From Methanobacteriota archaeon (GTDB lineage Archaea; Halobacteriota; Methanomicrobia; Methanomicrobiales; Methanospirillaceae): a stretch of 64,000 nucleotides of DNA. The translations under genes and the position numbers were made by a program. Location of the stretch: positions 47,375-111,374 of the forward strand of contig JAKPPB010000033.1 of the NCBI GenBank assembly GCA_029547605.1. Direction: 5' to 3'. The notes under the pieces are model-generated. The model had not been told where the DNA came from. It did no database searches and saw only the letters and a program-made list of their open reading frames with translations. This document shows positions 17,525-26,880 of this stretch, in pieces; position 1 is the stretch's first letter, and each line of letters opens with the position of its first letter.

Positions 17525-18073
17525 TCAGAGCTTCAGTCTCTGGAGGAAGAAGACCCCGATGCAGATGGCAGCAATGGAGAGCGCCATGAATAGCATGTCG
17601 GTTCCGCTCGTCATCTGCAGGGCAAGGACCCGCTGGAAGAAGCTGACGATCAGTACCATTATGATCACCTTGATGATCTTGTTCTTGAGATCATCGAGGC
17701 TCGAGATCTCGAGAATATTATGGAAGACGCTCCCCTGCCGGGCGATGTCTATTTTCGAGATAAAAAGCTCGTAGATGCCGAATGAGAAGATGAGGAGGAC
17801 CATCCCTATCAGGTAAAAATCGACCGCCCCGATGATCCCGATCAGGATCTCGGTGTGTTCGACCTCCATGTGGGTGAAGTCAACCGAGTGGAGGAGAGTG
17901 TTCAGAATCTCAAGCGATCCGGATATAAAGAGCACTATCGCGGAAAAAGTCCCGAATGCAACGGCGAGCAGGACAATGAGCCGGGAGTTCCAGAGCGCCC
18001 CTTCGAAAAGGTGCTCAAGGATATGCTGTTCGTCGCGGGACTTGAAGGAGTCGTCAGTTCCCTGCTGATCCAT
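17525..18073 (-). CDS. UPF0114 (YqhA) family membrane protein
   Basis: The ATG at 18073 gives 182 residues, a typical family length. After an acidic N-terminus comes the UPF0114 signature LFEGALWNSRLIVLLAVAFG, then three further hydrophobic helices (LFISGSLEIL, GAVDFYLIGMVLLIFSFGIYELFISKID and IIMVLIVSFFQRVL) and a fourth at the C-terminus. The family is a conserved inner-membrane protein of unknown activity. It lies downstream of the phosphatase gene on the same strand, with an 82-base gap, so co-transcription is possible. Confidence 0.88.
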   Translation of the reverse strand: MDQQGTDDSFKSRDEQHILEHLFEGALWNSRLIVLLAVAFGTFSAIVLFISGSLEILNTLLHSVDFTHMEVEHTEILIGIIGAVDFYLIGMVLLIFSFGIYELFISKIDIARQGSVFHNILEISSLDDLKNKIIKVIIMVLIVSFFQRVLALQMTSGTDMLFMALSIAAICIGVFFLQRLKL

Positions 18074-18155
18074 TGGAATTAAGGTGGGACTGCCAGAACG
18101 ATAAGGTGGAGGGTTGGACGCTGCCACCCCCCTGGGGAGGGCAGCAAATCCGTCG

Positions 18156-20297
18156 TTACTCCACTTTCAGCACCATGAGAGTGATGTCATCAAACTGCGG
18201 CCGCGAGCCGGCAAACGCGGTGACGTCTTTGACGATCGCATTGATGATCTCCTTTGCCGGCAGCCCCCTCGATGCGGACACGAGGGCTGAGAGGCGCTCG
18301 ACACCATACTCCTCGTCGCGTTCGTTCGTCGCCTCCGTCACCCCATCAGTATAGAGGACCACCACGTCGCCCGAAGAGAGCACGACTTCGACTGGCTCGA
18401 GATCCACCTCGTCGATCACCCCGAGTGCAATCCCCCTTGCCTTCAGGAGTGAGACACCCTCGCTTCCTGAAGCAAGGAGAAGCGGGGGATTATGCCCGGC
18501 ATTCACAAAGGTAAGGGTCTTTTTCCTGATGTCGAGGATTGCATAAAAGAGCGTGACGAACATGCTGGTCTTTGAGTCAAGGTATATCGAGTGGTTTGCC
18601 TCGCGTATGGAAGCCACAGGGTCCGGATTCCGCGATGCGCTCGCCCGGATCAGCGTACGGGAGAGTGCCATGAAGAGGGCAGCGGGGACGCCCTTGCCGG
18701 AGACGTCCGCGATCACGAGCCCCCAACTCGTGCTCCCGACAGGAATGAAGTCATAGAAGTCGCCGCCTACCTCCGTGGCGGGAAGGTTGAGCCCTTCGAG
18801 ATCAATGCCGGGAATCCGGGGTGCGGACTCTGGCAGGAAGCTCTGCTGAATCCCCCTCGCGATCTCCAGTTCTTTCTGTATCCGTTCCTTCTCGGCAGTG
18901 GTGAGGCGGAGAGACCTGATGTGCTCTGTTAAGTCCTTTGCCATCCGGTTGAAGGAGACTGCAAGGTCCTCAAACTCGTCGCCCGTGTGCACCTCAACCC
19001 AGTAGTCGAGGTCTCCCTTCCCGACGGCTTCTGACCCCTTCTTCAGATTTTCAAGAGGCCTTGTGAGATACCGTGAAAAGACGAGGGAGAGGATTATCAC
19101 GACGGCGACGAGGATGAGGAATATCCCGGTAAAGGTGGTTCTCAACTGCTCCTGCTGCCGGGTGATATGCGAAGCCGTCTCCTCTGAAGCGCCTAGTATG
19201 CGCTGCCTTGTGGAGAGTGCGGGTGCGATCACTTCGTCAACCGGCATCACCACGCCCACGCTCCAGTTCACGCTCTGCACGGGTGCAAAGGCGATAAACC
19301 GGTCGCCTCCCTCGAAACTGACACGGGCAACGCCCTCCCTGCCGGCAATCATCTCCCGGGCGACGTTGACGAGGCCGGCATTTCCGCTCTCGAGGAGGTT
19401 CTCAGTCACAAATGACTCGTCCCAGCGCATATCGCCAGACGAGAGACCAGGCCTCGTGATGACGTTCCCGTGCTGGTCAATGAGCATGGCATATCCTGAA
19501 TCGCCTACCTGGGTCCCGATGATGTTCTGGTTGATGGTCTCGATGGTTACGTCCGCCCCTATCACCCAGAACCACCCCTTCCCGGGATCTGAGACCGGGA
19601 TCGAACAGGTCATCATCAGGCCATGGCCGAGGAGGTCGATGTAAGGTTCTGACCAGGTCTTTGCGCCGGTCTCCTTTGCCTGTCGGAACCATCCCCTCAG
19701 CCGGGGATCGAATGTGGCATCCATTCCGGTGAACCATGGATAGATGAATGACATCCCGCTGTCGGTCCCCACGTAGACCGCGGCAAGGTTCCTGTCGGAT
19801 GAAAAGAGCGGGATGAAGATATCGGTCATCATCCCTGCGGCGTCACGCTCTTTTATGGGAATGTCCTTCTCTACCCCCGGCGAGAGGAAGAGAACGGTGG
19901 TAGAGGCGGGGTCTTCTGGCTCCTCGTCCTGGAGAAAAAAGTGTCGGGGCCGCACCCGCGCAGGATCTGCCTGGATCTCCCTTGCATAGTGCGCCATCAT
20001 CTCTATCTCTCCGGAAACGCGGTCGAAGATGATGTTGCTGATATATGCCTGGTCCCGTGCCAGCCGCAGGAGTGATTCCCGTGCATCCCTCTCCATCGCC
20101 GCGGTGCTGTCTTCGACGGCCCGGTCCCCGAGTGCGCTGCTGCTCTCCACGGCGTATCTGCTCACGTCACCGATCTGGATGAATGCGAGAATGCCGGTCA
20201 GGAGGAGTGCGCTTACAGAGAGGGCAAGGAATACGAGGAGTATCTTTGTCTTTACCGAGAGGCGGATCTGCCTTGTCTCCGGTTCCTTGCCTGCCAT
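18156..20297 (-). CDS. Membrane sensor phosphatase: dCache-HAMP-SpoIIE (RsbU-like)
   Basis: From the ATG at 20297 the 713 residues show a TM helix (ILLVFLALSVSALLLTGILAF), a ~320-residue outside region with a double-Cache pattern (FDPRLRGWFRQAKET, YAMLIDQHGNVITRPG, VNWSVGVVMPVDEV), a second TM, a HAMP linker (TRPLENLKKGSEAVGKGDLD) and a PP2C/SpoIIE phosphatase with GGDFYDF, IADVSGKGVPAALFM, VNAGHNPPLL, VLYTDGVTEATN and QFDDITLMV. It should dephosphorylate a Ser/Thr-phosphorylated partner in response to an outside ligand. No anti-sigma-factor-like kinase or STAS antagonist is next to it, so the partner is elsewhere. Confidence 0.92.
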   Translation of the reverse strand: MAGKEPETRQIRLSVKTKILLVFLALSVSALLLTGILAFIQIGDVSRYAVESSSALGDRAVEDSTAAMERDARESLLRLARDQAYISNIIFDRVSGEIEMMAHYAREIQADPARVRPRHFFLQDEEPEDPASTTVLFLSPGVEKDIPIKERDAAGMMTDIFIPLFSSDRNLAAVYVGTDSGMSFIYPWFTGMDATFDPRLRGWFRQAKETGAKTWSEPYIDLLGHGLMMTCSIPVSDPGKGWFWVIGADVTIETINQNIIGTQVGDSGYAMLIDQHGNVITRPGLSSGDMRWDESFVTENLLESGNAGLVNVAREMIAGREGVARVSFEGGDRFIAFAPVQSVNWSVGVVMPVDEVIAPALSTRQRILGASEETASHITRQQEQLRTTFTGIFLILVAVVIILSLVFSRYLTRPLENLKKGSEAVGKGDLDYWVEVHTGDEFEDLAVSFNRMAKDLTEHIRSLRLTTAEKERIQKELEIARGIQQSFLPESAPRIPGIDLEGLNLPATEVGGDFYDFIPVGSTSWGLVIADVSGKGVPAALFMALSRTLIRASASRNPDPVASIREANHSIYLDSKTSMFVTLFYAILDIRKKTLTFVNAGHNPPLLLASGSEGVSLLKARGIALGVIDEVDLEPVEVVLSSGDVVVLYTDGVTEATNERDEEYGVERLSALVSASRGLPAKEIINAIVKDVTAFAGSRPQFDDITLMVLKVE

Positions 20298-20459
20298 CAG
20301 GATCCCGTCTGTCCCGGGAGGGAATAAGCAAGCCGGTTTGAACGGGCATCGCGCTCTTTCCCGGCGGAAAGACCTGTCGGGGGAGCCCGGTTTTAAAAAA
20401 GTGCGGGGAGCCGGCAATGCTTTTTTGACCGTGATGCCCATCACTCAACCTGATCACAC

Positions 20460-20957
20460 ATGTCTGGCGATTTATCGTTCGTGCGCGTAAGACTTGAGAA
20501 ACCGGAAGACGTGAACATCATCCTTGGCCAATCCCACTTCATCAAGACTGTCGAAGACCTGTACGAGGCAATGGCAGGATCTGTCCCAGGGGCGCGTTTC
20601 GGCTTGGCGTTCTGCGAGGCCTCCGCGGACTGCCTGGTGCGCCGCGAAGGCAACGATGAGGGGCTCATGGCCCTGGCAGAGAAAGGTGCACTCGCGATAG
20701 GTGCGGGGCATTCGTTTCTCATCTGCATGCGGGACTGCTATCCAATCAATGTGCTGAACGCGATAAAGGCGATACAGGAGGTGTGCACGATCTTCTGTGC
20801 AACGGCGAATACCGTCGACGTGATCGTTGCGGAGAGTTCGCTGGGGAGGGGGATCATGGGAGTCATCGACGGGTCCTCGCCGAAGGGGATCGAGTCCCGG
20901 GACAACATGCGGGAACGCGTGGAACTCCTTCGAAGGTTCGGGTACAAGAGGGGATAA
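20460..20957 (+). CDS. Adenosine-specific kinase family protein
   Basis: The 165-residue protein matches the small archaeal/bacterial family called adenosine-specific kinase: VNIILGQSHFIKTVEDLYEAM, GARFGLAFCEASADCLVRREGND, AIGAGHSFLICMRDCYPINVLNAIK, and the closing GRGIMGVIDGSSPKGIES. The family name comes from structural and binding work on related proteins; the physiological reaction remains loosely defined. It is divergent from the phosphatase gene and lies 250 bases before the kinase-GNAT gene, in a stretch where I see no other gene. Confidence 0.88.
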   Translation: MSGDLSFVRVRLEKPEDVNIILGQSHFIKTVEDLYEAMAGSVPGARFGLAFCEASADCLVRREGNDEGLMALAEKGALAIGAGHSFLICMRDCYPINVLNAIKAIQEVCTIFCATANTVDVIVAESSLGRGIMGVIDGSSPKGIESRDNMRERVELLRRFGYKRG

Positions 20958-21207
20958 AGGGGGTCCTGGCGACGTATATCCTGTTCCCTCCCCTGGCATG
21001 GATGAGGGTCACCGGCAGCGTTCGTCCTCTTTTCCCCACGGTATAAGAGAGAAAAATGGACAAGTACAAATACTCACGCTCCCGTCTCTTTGTGAGTATG
21101 GCAGGAACAGATCGCAAGGACGAGCTGGACACCTGGAACGAGCCTCATCAGGTGCGTTGCGGAGAAATATCCCGCAGGTATACAGCTGCCATCTGGGAGA
21201 ACCGGGC

Positions 21208-23034
21208 ATGAAGGCGCTGCATATCTTTGATGGCCAGGACGGCGCATGGAACGCGGCGCTCATTGCCACCACCGCAGGAGCCCTCCTCCTCAACCTTGTC
21301 GGCCTCTTCGTTGGCATCACCATCGTCGTCCCTCACCTCCTCTATATCCCGGTTGTCATCGGCGCCTATCGTTTCCCAAGACAGGGTGTCGCGATTTCGG
21401 CAGGGATTGGAGGAGGGTATCTCCTCCTGGTGATGCTCATCAGCGGAACAGGGAGCACTCTCTTCATCGAGGCCCTGATCCGGGCATGCGTTGTGGTCCT
21501 TATCGGCTGGTTGATAGCCGTGCTCTCCGGGAGGCTCCGCGAGCAGGAAGACCTTTACCGCGGTCTCTTCGACAACTCGGAAGCGGGAAGCATTCTCGTC
21601 CGCGAAATGGAAGGGAGGTGGACCGTTGAAGAGGTGAACTGGAATGCCGCCCGGCTCCTGGGAAGAGAGATTGCATCCCTCAGGGGGGCACCACTCTCGA
21701 CGTTTCTCTCCGAAGACGTCGAGCGGGCTCTCTTCCGGCGCCTTGCGAGCGAGGGGAGGATTTACGCGGAGAAGGCGGTCATGACTACCCCTGACGGGAG
21801 TGAGCACCATATCCTTGTCTCTATCGCCGCGCTTCCCGGCAACCGCGCCATCATTACGGGAGTGGACATAACCGGAATGGTAAACGCAGAAGAGGCCCTC
21901 CGGACTGCAAACGAGAAGCTCTCCCTCCTCTCCCGGATATCATCCGATCACCTCCACAGGACAGTGAATGAGATCATCGAGGCAGTGGATAAGGCATCGG
22001 CGAAGTGCCAGGATACAAGGACAATCGGCTTTCTCGAGAAGGTCCGGGGAATGGCATGGACACTCGCGCGGCAGATCTTCCTCACCGAGACTTACCATGA
22101 CCTCGGGGCGTCCCCCCCGGAATGGATCCGGGTCCAGGAGGCGCTCCGGCGGGCAGACGCGTCTGCGGTTGAAGGGAAGATCTCGGTACGGTTCTGGGCA
22201 GAACGCCTCGAAGTGTACGCCGACCCCCTTTTTTGCGATGTGATGTCCCACCTTGTGGAGAATGCCATCCGCCACGGCGCGACGGTCAGAAACATCATCG
22301 TTTCCTATCGCGAGACTCAGGGGGATCTCGAGATCTTTGTGGAGGACGATGGCTGCGGCATACCGGATGAGAAGAAGGAATCGATATTCGAGTACGACGC
22401 CGGCCGGCACGCGGGCCTCGGCCTCTTCATCTGCCGCCAGATCCTCTCAGTCACGGGGATGAGCATCTCAGAGGTGGGGAGGCCAGGGAAGGGAGCACGT
22501 TTTTCAATCCGGGTACCTGACGGGAACTGGCGCATCGAGGGGGCATCAGAAGACGCGCCTCCGTTTCCCCTTACTGCACTGGATGCGTATCCGCGAGGGA
22601 AAGAGGCCTTTGCGAGGGAGCTCCTCTCGGCCGAGTTCCCAGTGGCAAACGAACTGTGGGTGGATTACCACCAGACAAAGGGGGACCCGGCAACCGACAG
22701 GATATTCGCGGCGTTTGCGGGGGGAGCCGCGGTCTCCCTTGCCCGGTGCCGGCGCCATCCAGACGGCCTCGAAGTGGACGCGGTCTTTACCCCGGTCGCA
22801 CACCGTGGGCACGGATATGCGCACCTCACGGTGGGGGGGCTCATCGAGGCCTGCGGCCACGAACCCCTCTACATGCACTCTGTCCTGAACCTGACAGGGT
22901 TCTACGGCAGGTACGGATTTGTTTCCATACGGGAAGACGAACTCCCTGCGACGATCAGGGAGCGGTTCGCCTTTGCGGGTGGGCAGCTGGAAGGAGCAAA
23001 TGTGCAACCGATGAAGAGGGAACCCTCGGATTAA
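21208..23034 (+). CDS. Membrane histidine kinase fused to a GNAT acetyltransferase domain
   Basis: I start at the ATG at 21208 because upstream codons in the same frame are non-protein-like. The 608 residues hold about four TM helices (20-110), a PAS-like domain (~125-230), a dimerisation helix, and a HATPase_c domain with HLVENAIRHG (N box), EDDGCGIP (G1) and GLGLFICRQIL (G2). Where sister kinases have TRHDILNQ, this one has SSDHLHRT: the His-Asp order is swapped, so the phospho-acceptor may be displaced or lost. Residues ~465-608 form a GNAT fold with DAVFTPVAHRGHGYAHLTVGGLIEA as acetyl-CoA motif A and GFYGRYGFVSI as motif B. Fusion of a kinase to an acetyltransferase is unusual. Confidence 0.88.
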   Translation: MKALHIFDGQDGAWNAALIATTAGALLLNLVGLFVGITIVVPHLLYIPVVIGAYRFPRQGVAISAGIGGGYLLLVMLISGTGSTLFIEALIRACVVVLIGWLIAVLSGRLREQEDLYRGLFDNSEAGSILVREMEGRWTVEEVNWNAARLLGREIASLRGAPLSTFLSEDVERALFRRLASEGRIYAEKAVMTTPDGSEHHILVSIAALPGNRAIITGVDITGMVNAEEALRTANEKLSLLSRISSDHLHRTVNEIIEAVDKASAKCQDTRTIGFLEKVRGMAWTLARQIFLTETYHDLGASPPEWIRVQEALRRADASAVEGKISVRFWAERLEVYADPLFCDVMSHLVENAIRHGATVRNIIVSYRETQGDLEIFVEDDGCGIPDEKKESIFEYDAGRHAGLGLFICRQILSVTGMSISEVGRPGKGARFSIRVPDGNWRIEGASEDAPPFPLTALDAYPRGKEAFARELLSAEFPVANELWVDYHQTKGDPATDRIFAAFAGGAAVSLARCRRHPDGLEVDAVFTPVAHRGHGYAHLTVGGLIEACGHEPLYMHSVLNLTGFYGRYGFVSIREDELPATIRERFAFAGGQLEGANVQPMKREPSD

Positions 23035-23327
23035 GACCCCTGGATAATTGAAGTTCAAGAGAGAAGGGGCAGAGGGCAGGTACGGGCGTTTCCGGGTTCG
23101 ATTGCGGAGAATATCCCCCGTACGCTGATATGGGGGTCCCGGCATGGCTGCTGCCACCCATGCATGGCCCGTAGATTTCGAAAAGAGTGTGAGTGGAGCC
23201 GCCCGAATTCCCCTTCCCCTCTGCAGGGCACCTGGTCCATTCAAGCCTCCATGATTCTGGATGGGTGTCCGGCGTGGGACTCCATTGCGGAAAAATCGCG
23301 CCTGACAGAATTACGGGACGGGGTGTA

Positions 23328-23819
23328 TTATCGGGCCGCTTCTCCCGCTTCCCTGACCATCCTTGCCAGATCGTCTATCTTCTTCTGGTCCTCCACCTCC
23401 CCCTTCATAAAAACCTTTTCGCCGATTACCCTCGCGCCCTTTCCTTCGAGCGCTTCTCTGACGAGCGGGATGGTCTCACCGGGTTTTCCCCCGCACGTCG
23501 CAAATACAAGGGCATTCTTTCCTTCAGCGCCTTTCAGTGCGGCAATTGCGGCATTGATGGCGGGGGTTGCCCGGAATGCCCATACAGGAGTCCCGATTAC
23601 GATGAGGTCATACCCTGACACATCGATGACCTCCGGGTCGATCGGGTCGCATTCCCGGTTCCTTGCCCTCATGCATCCCAGCGTGTAGGCGGAAAGAACA
23701 CTGTATCTCTGGCGGGGCACTATTTCTATGCAGTCTCCCCCGCAGGCTGCCCGCAGGCGTTCGGCGACTCTTCTTGTGATGCCTGAATAGGAATGGAAAA
23801 TGTAACACACATTCATCAT
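23328..23819 (-). CDS. Flavodoxin-family protein
   Basis: Start at the first of two adjacent ATGs (23819), preceded by GGGGAGAAG. The 163 residues begin NVCYIFHSYSGITRRVAERL, the flavodoxin phosphate-binding loop in which HSYSGIT replaces the classical (S/T)xTGNT. The FMN ring regions follow: DLIVIGTPVWAFRATPAINAAI and NALVFATCGGKPGETI, then a C-terminal helix. Electron carrier or small quinone/disulfide reductase roles are both known for this group. It is convergent with the kinase-GNAT gene across ~290 bases in which I see nothing coding. Confidence 0.9.
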   Translation of the reverse strand: MMNVCYIFHSYSGITRRVAERLRAACGGDCIEIVPRQRYSVLSAYTLGCMRARNRECDPIDPEVIDVSGYDLIVIGTPVWAFRATPAINAAIAALKGAEGKNALVFATCGGKPGETIPLVREALEGKGARVIGEKVFMKGEVEDQKKIDDLARMVREAGEAAR

Positions 23820-24149
23820 ATCTTCTCCCCTGTCCCTTGTTTTCGTTGACTGTCTCCGGGTCCCGGGTTCACACAATTCTGAGCCTCAACCGCAGAAGTC
23901 TTTTCGCCTTATCCGGCTCAAAGATGCAGTTGAGTGGAAACCCCCGGTTCATGAAGGGTTCCCCAACGAAGGGATTGGCAGCGGGATCCTTCCTGCGTCT
24001 TACGGTTCGCTGGCCCGGAATAATCCCCTGAAGGGCAGGCTTTCCATCACATGATAAGAATTCCTATGTTCATACCGGCCCCATCACAGGCCTTCAATAT
24101 TCTTTTCTTTCAATACGTGGATAATGTCGGATTGCCACCTGCCGGGCTC

Positions 24150-24341
24150 TTATTTATACGCCTTGATCAGGCGCAGCAGGGAGTCTCTCGTGGAGCAGGG
24201 GGGCACTTTGACGCCCAGGTACACGGGACAGCGCCTTGGTGGGCAGTTGTCAGGATAATGCGGACATTCAAGACACATCTGCAGCATCTTCTTTTTATAC
24301 TGGTCAATGCCCTTTTCAACGAGCGGAACGAGGTCCTTCAT
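24150..24341 (-). CDS. Small cysteine-rich conserved-looking protein
   Basis: Sixty-three residues from an ATG at 24341: MKDLVPLVEKGIDQYKKKML, then MCLECPHYPDNCPPRRCPVYLG and a basic helical tail. The CxxC-x6-C-x4-C spacing suggests a zinc site or an iron-sulfur cluster. Codon use is like that of neighbouring genes. I know no family name. It is divergent from the histidine kinase at 24522, with a 180-base shared upstream region; about 330 bases to the flavodoxin gene on the other side show no gene. Confidence 0.6.
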   Translation of the reverse strand: MKDLVPLVEKGIDQYKKKMLQMCLECPHYPDNCPPRRCPVYLGVKVPPCSTRDSLLRLIKAYK

Positions 24342-24521
24342 GCCTGCAGGGAAGCATCAGTGGAGAATGAAATAAAGGTACATGTTGAAGAATGCGGGGT
24401 AAGTGCGTGCAGGCTGGTGAGTGGAACTCTTTCCTGCCTCACTTGTTGGCTATGGGGTGGGGCACGCCTGAAAAGCACCAGCCTTAAGAGGTGCCCTGTC
24501 CTATCCACTCTGTCATACCCA

Positions 24522-26225
24522 ATGTCGCGTGATATCCGCGGGTGGCTTAAGGCTGCCTGTGTCCTTGTCCTGATCACGGGATCTCTCCTGACGGTGTGGA
24601 ACGTCCAGTACGAGGACCATATCCAGCGGGACAACCTCCTCATCAAAGCGAGGATTGCAGCAAACTCACTGACAACCGACCAGATCAGGGCACTCTCCGG
24701 GTCTGAAGCGGATCTTGGCTCTCAGGTATACATGCACCTGAAGCGCACGATGAAAGGGGTTGTTGCGGCCGATAGATCTGTGCGGTTCGCCTACCTCATG
24801 GGGATGAATGACGAAGGGGAGATCTTCTTCTTTGTCGATTCCGAACCTCCTGACTCAGCAGACTATTCCCCTCCGGGACAGATTTACGAGGAAGCCACGG
24901 CTCCCACCAGATTTGCATTCGCATCGGCAATGGAGTCCACTGCCGGTCCTGCTTCTGACCGCTGGGGAACATGGGTCACTGCATTCATCCCGGTCAAGGA
25001 TCCCGAGACAGGGGAACTCGTGGGAATTTTCGGACTTGACGTCGATGCGAAAAACTGGGTGGTTATCCTTCTCGGCGCGGCACTCCCACCCATCCTCGGG
25101 ACCGGTTTGGTCCTCATCCTGCTCCTCTCATTCATCGTGGTAATTGATCGAAAGCAAAAAGAGCATGAATTGCTCGCTTCGTCCCAGCGGGCCATACAGA
25201 AGAGCGAAGAGCGATACCGGCTCCTCTTCACCCGGTCGCCAGTCGGCATTGTCCAGATTGACAGGAACGGAAAGATTGTCATGGCCAACCAGAAGTGCGC
25301 GGAGATACTGGGACTGCCTCCCGAATTGATCACCGGGTTTGATGTCCGTGCCAATCTGCGGAATCCCGGGCTCGCTGCTGCAATTACGGATCTTCCCAGG
25401 GGCATACCCGCGTATTACGAGGGAGAGTACCAATCGCCAGGTTCAGGAAAAGAGCTGTATGTGCGAATCCTTGCGCATCCTCTTCTTTCCGGAGAAGATG
25501 GGTATTCCGGGGTTATTGCAATTATTGAAGATATTTCAGACCAGAAGAATGCCGAAAGAGCACTCCTGCAGGCAAACAGGAAACTCAACCTCCTGAGCAG
25601 CATCACCCGACATGATATCCTCAACCAGTTGCTGGCGTTGAAAGGGTACCTTGAACTCGCAGGGGATCCCGAGGCAGATACACTACAGCAGCACAATTTC
25701 CTTGAGAAGGCGAAGAGGGTGGCAACAAATATCGAGCGTCATATCAACTTTACAAAGGACTACCAGGACATGGGGGTGAAGAGTGCCACATGGCAGGATA
25801 TCGGGATGGGGATTACCCGGGCACGGGGCGCTCTTCCGCTTGAACACCTCACGGTCAGGGCAGAAAAGGTTGAGTACGAGGTATTTGCCGATCCGCTCTT
25901 CGAGAGGGTCTTTTACAACCTTTTTGAGAACTCGCTCAAGCATGGCGGGGAGGGACTGACAACCATTAGGGTCTCGGCAAAAGAGACAGAGAAAGGACTG
26001 CTGATACTCTATGAGGACGATGGCGCAGGAATTCCGGCGGATGAAAAGGGTCATCTCTTTGACCACGAGATAACGCCGCAGAGAGGCCTTGGGATGTTCC
26101 TTGCCGGCCAGATCCTCTCGATCACCGGTATCAGTATCGTTGAGACAGGTGTCCCCGGCAGGGGTGCACGCTTCGAGATCCTGGTCCCTGAAGGGGGCTA
26201 CAGGAAGAAATCGGCCACTCTGTGA
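24522..26225 (+). CDS. Membrane sensor histidine kinase with extracellular sensor and PAS
   Basis: The ATG at 24522 is followed by a TM helix (AACVLVLITGSLLTVWNV). The 567 residues then run: an extracytoplasmic domain (~25-170) with VRFAYLMGMNDEGEIFFFVDS and PETGELVGIFGLDVDA that looks Cache-like; a second TM (~178-205); a PAS domain (YRLLFTRSPVGIVQIDRNGKIV... to IAIIEDISDQKNAE); a dimerisation helix with the acceptor in LNLLSSITRHDILNQLLALK; and a HATPase domain with NLFENSLKHGG, YEDDGAGIP and RGLGMFLAGQIL. No receiver or response regulator gene adjoins it; orphan kinases of this kind are common in Methanomicrobiales. Confidence 0.92.
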   Translation: MSRDIRGWLKAACVLVLITGSLLTVWNVQYEDHIQRDNLLIKARIAANSLTTDQIRALSGSEADLGSQVYMHLKRTMKGVVAADRSVRFAYLMGMNDEGEIFFFVDSEPPDSADYSPPGQIYEEATAPTRFAFASAMESTAGPASDRWGTWVTAFIPVKDPETGELVGIFGLDVDAKNWVVILLGAALPPILGTGLVLILLLSFIVVIDRKQKEHELLASSQRAIQKSEERYRLLFTRSPVGIVQIDRNGKIVMANQKCAEILGLPPELITGFDVRANLRNPGLAAAITDLPRGIPAYYEGEYQSPGSGKELYVRILAHPLLSGEDGYSGVIAIIEDISDQKNAERALLQANRKLNLLSSITRHDILNQLLALKGYLELAGDPEADTLQQHNFLEKAKRVATNIERHINFTKDYQDMGVKSATWQDIGMGITRARGALPLEHLTVRAEKVEYEVFADPLFERVFYNLFENSLKHGGEGLTTIRVSAKETEKGLLILYEDDGAGIPADEKGHLFDHEITPQRGLGMFLAGQILSITGISIVETGVPGRGARFEILVPEGGYRKKSATL

Positions 26226-26259
26226 TTGGTGGCGGACGAGGCCGTGTGCAGATCCTGCC

Positions 26260-26766
26260 TCACTCCCAGTGCCTGGCGGTCGCACAATACCCGTGGCCAC
26301 ACTTCTCATAATACTGCTGGTGATACTCCTCGGCTTTCCAGAACCGGCTGGCCGGGACGATCTCGGTTGCGATTACCATCCGCCCAAACCTCCCGGAGCG
26401 CTGCAGGCGTTCACGGGATGCCTCGGCCGTGGCCTTCTGCTGGGGTGAGTGGTAGAAGATGGCAGAACGGTAATTGGTCCCGATGTCGGGCCCCTGGCGG
26501 TTCACCTGGGTAGGGTCGTGGATCTCCCAGAAGGTATCGAGAAGGTGATCGTAGCTGACGACTTTTGGGTCAAAGATCACTTTCACCGCCTCCGCGTGGC
26601 CTGTCTTTCCGGAACAGACCTGCGGGTAAGTCGGATCAGGGACCATCCCCCCAGTATAGCCGACCTCCGTTGCAACCACTCCCTTCACCTGCCTGAACGC
26701 GGCCTCGACTCCCCAGAAGCAGCCTGCGGCAAACGTTGCCTGTTCAAGGCCCTGGTACTCTTCCAT
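26260..26766 (-). CDS. msrA: Peptide-methionine (S)-S-oxide reductase MsrA
   Basis: Repairs methionine-S-sulfoxide in proteins, using thioredoxin-type reductant. The ATG at 26766 gives 168 residues. The catalytic Cys is in [13 protein letters not shown], followed by [55 protein letters not shown] and a C-terminal segment with KCGHGYC that may hold a resolving Cys. No msrB is nearby. It converges on the histidine kinase gene with a 34-base gap. Confidence 0.96.
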   Translation of the reverse strand: MEEYQGLEQATFAAGCFWGVEAAFRQVKGVVATEVGYTGGMVPDPTYPQVCSGKTGHAEAVKVIFDPKVVSYDHLLDTFWEIHDPTQVNRQGPDIGTNYRSAIFYHSPQQKATAEASRERLQRSGRFGRMVIATEIVPASRFWKAEEYHQQYYEKCGHGYCATARHWE

Positions 26767-26880
26767 GCAGTGTGATTGCGCGGCACAGGGAGAAGGAGGT
26801 TTTGGTAGCGGAACACCGGCAACCGCCGGCATGGGTCCTCACCTCATGTGGCCCGGCGCTTCGGAAAATCCGCGTTCCTG

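Noticed and set aside
20827..21207. N-terminal extension of the kinase-GNAT frame by 127 codons
   Set aside because: It overlaps the adenosine-specific kinase gene out of frame, is Arg/Gly/Ser-rich without hydrophobic pattern, and the ATG at 21208 directly precedes the first membrane helices.
23035..23327. Small frames between the kinase-GNAT and flavodoxin genes
   Set aside because: Short and of shadow-like composition; the stretch is a spacer between convergent genes.
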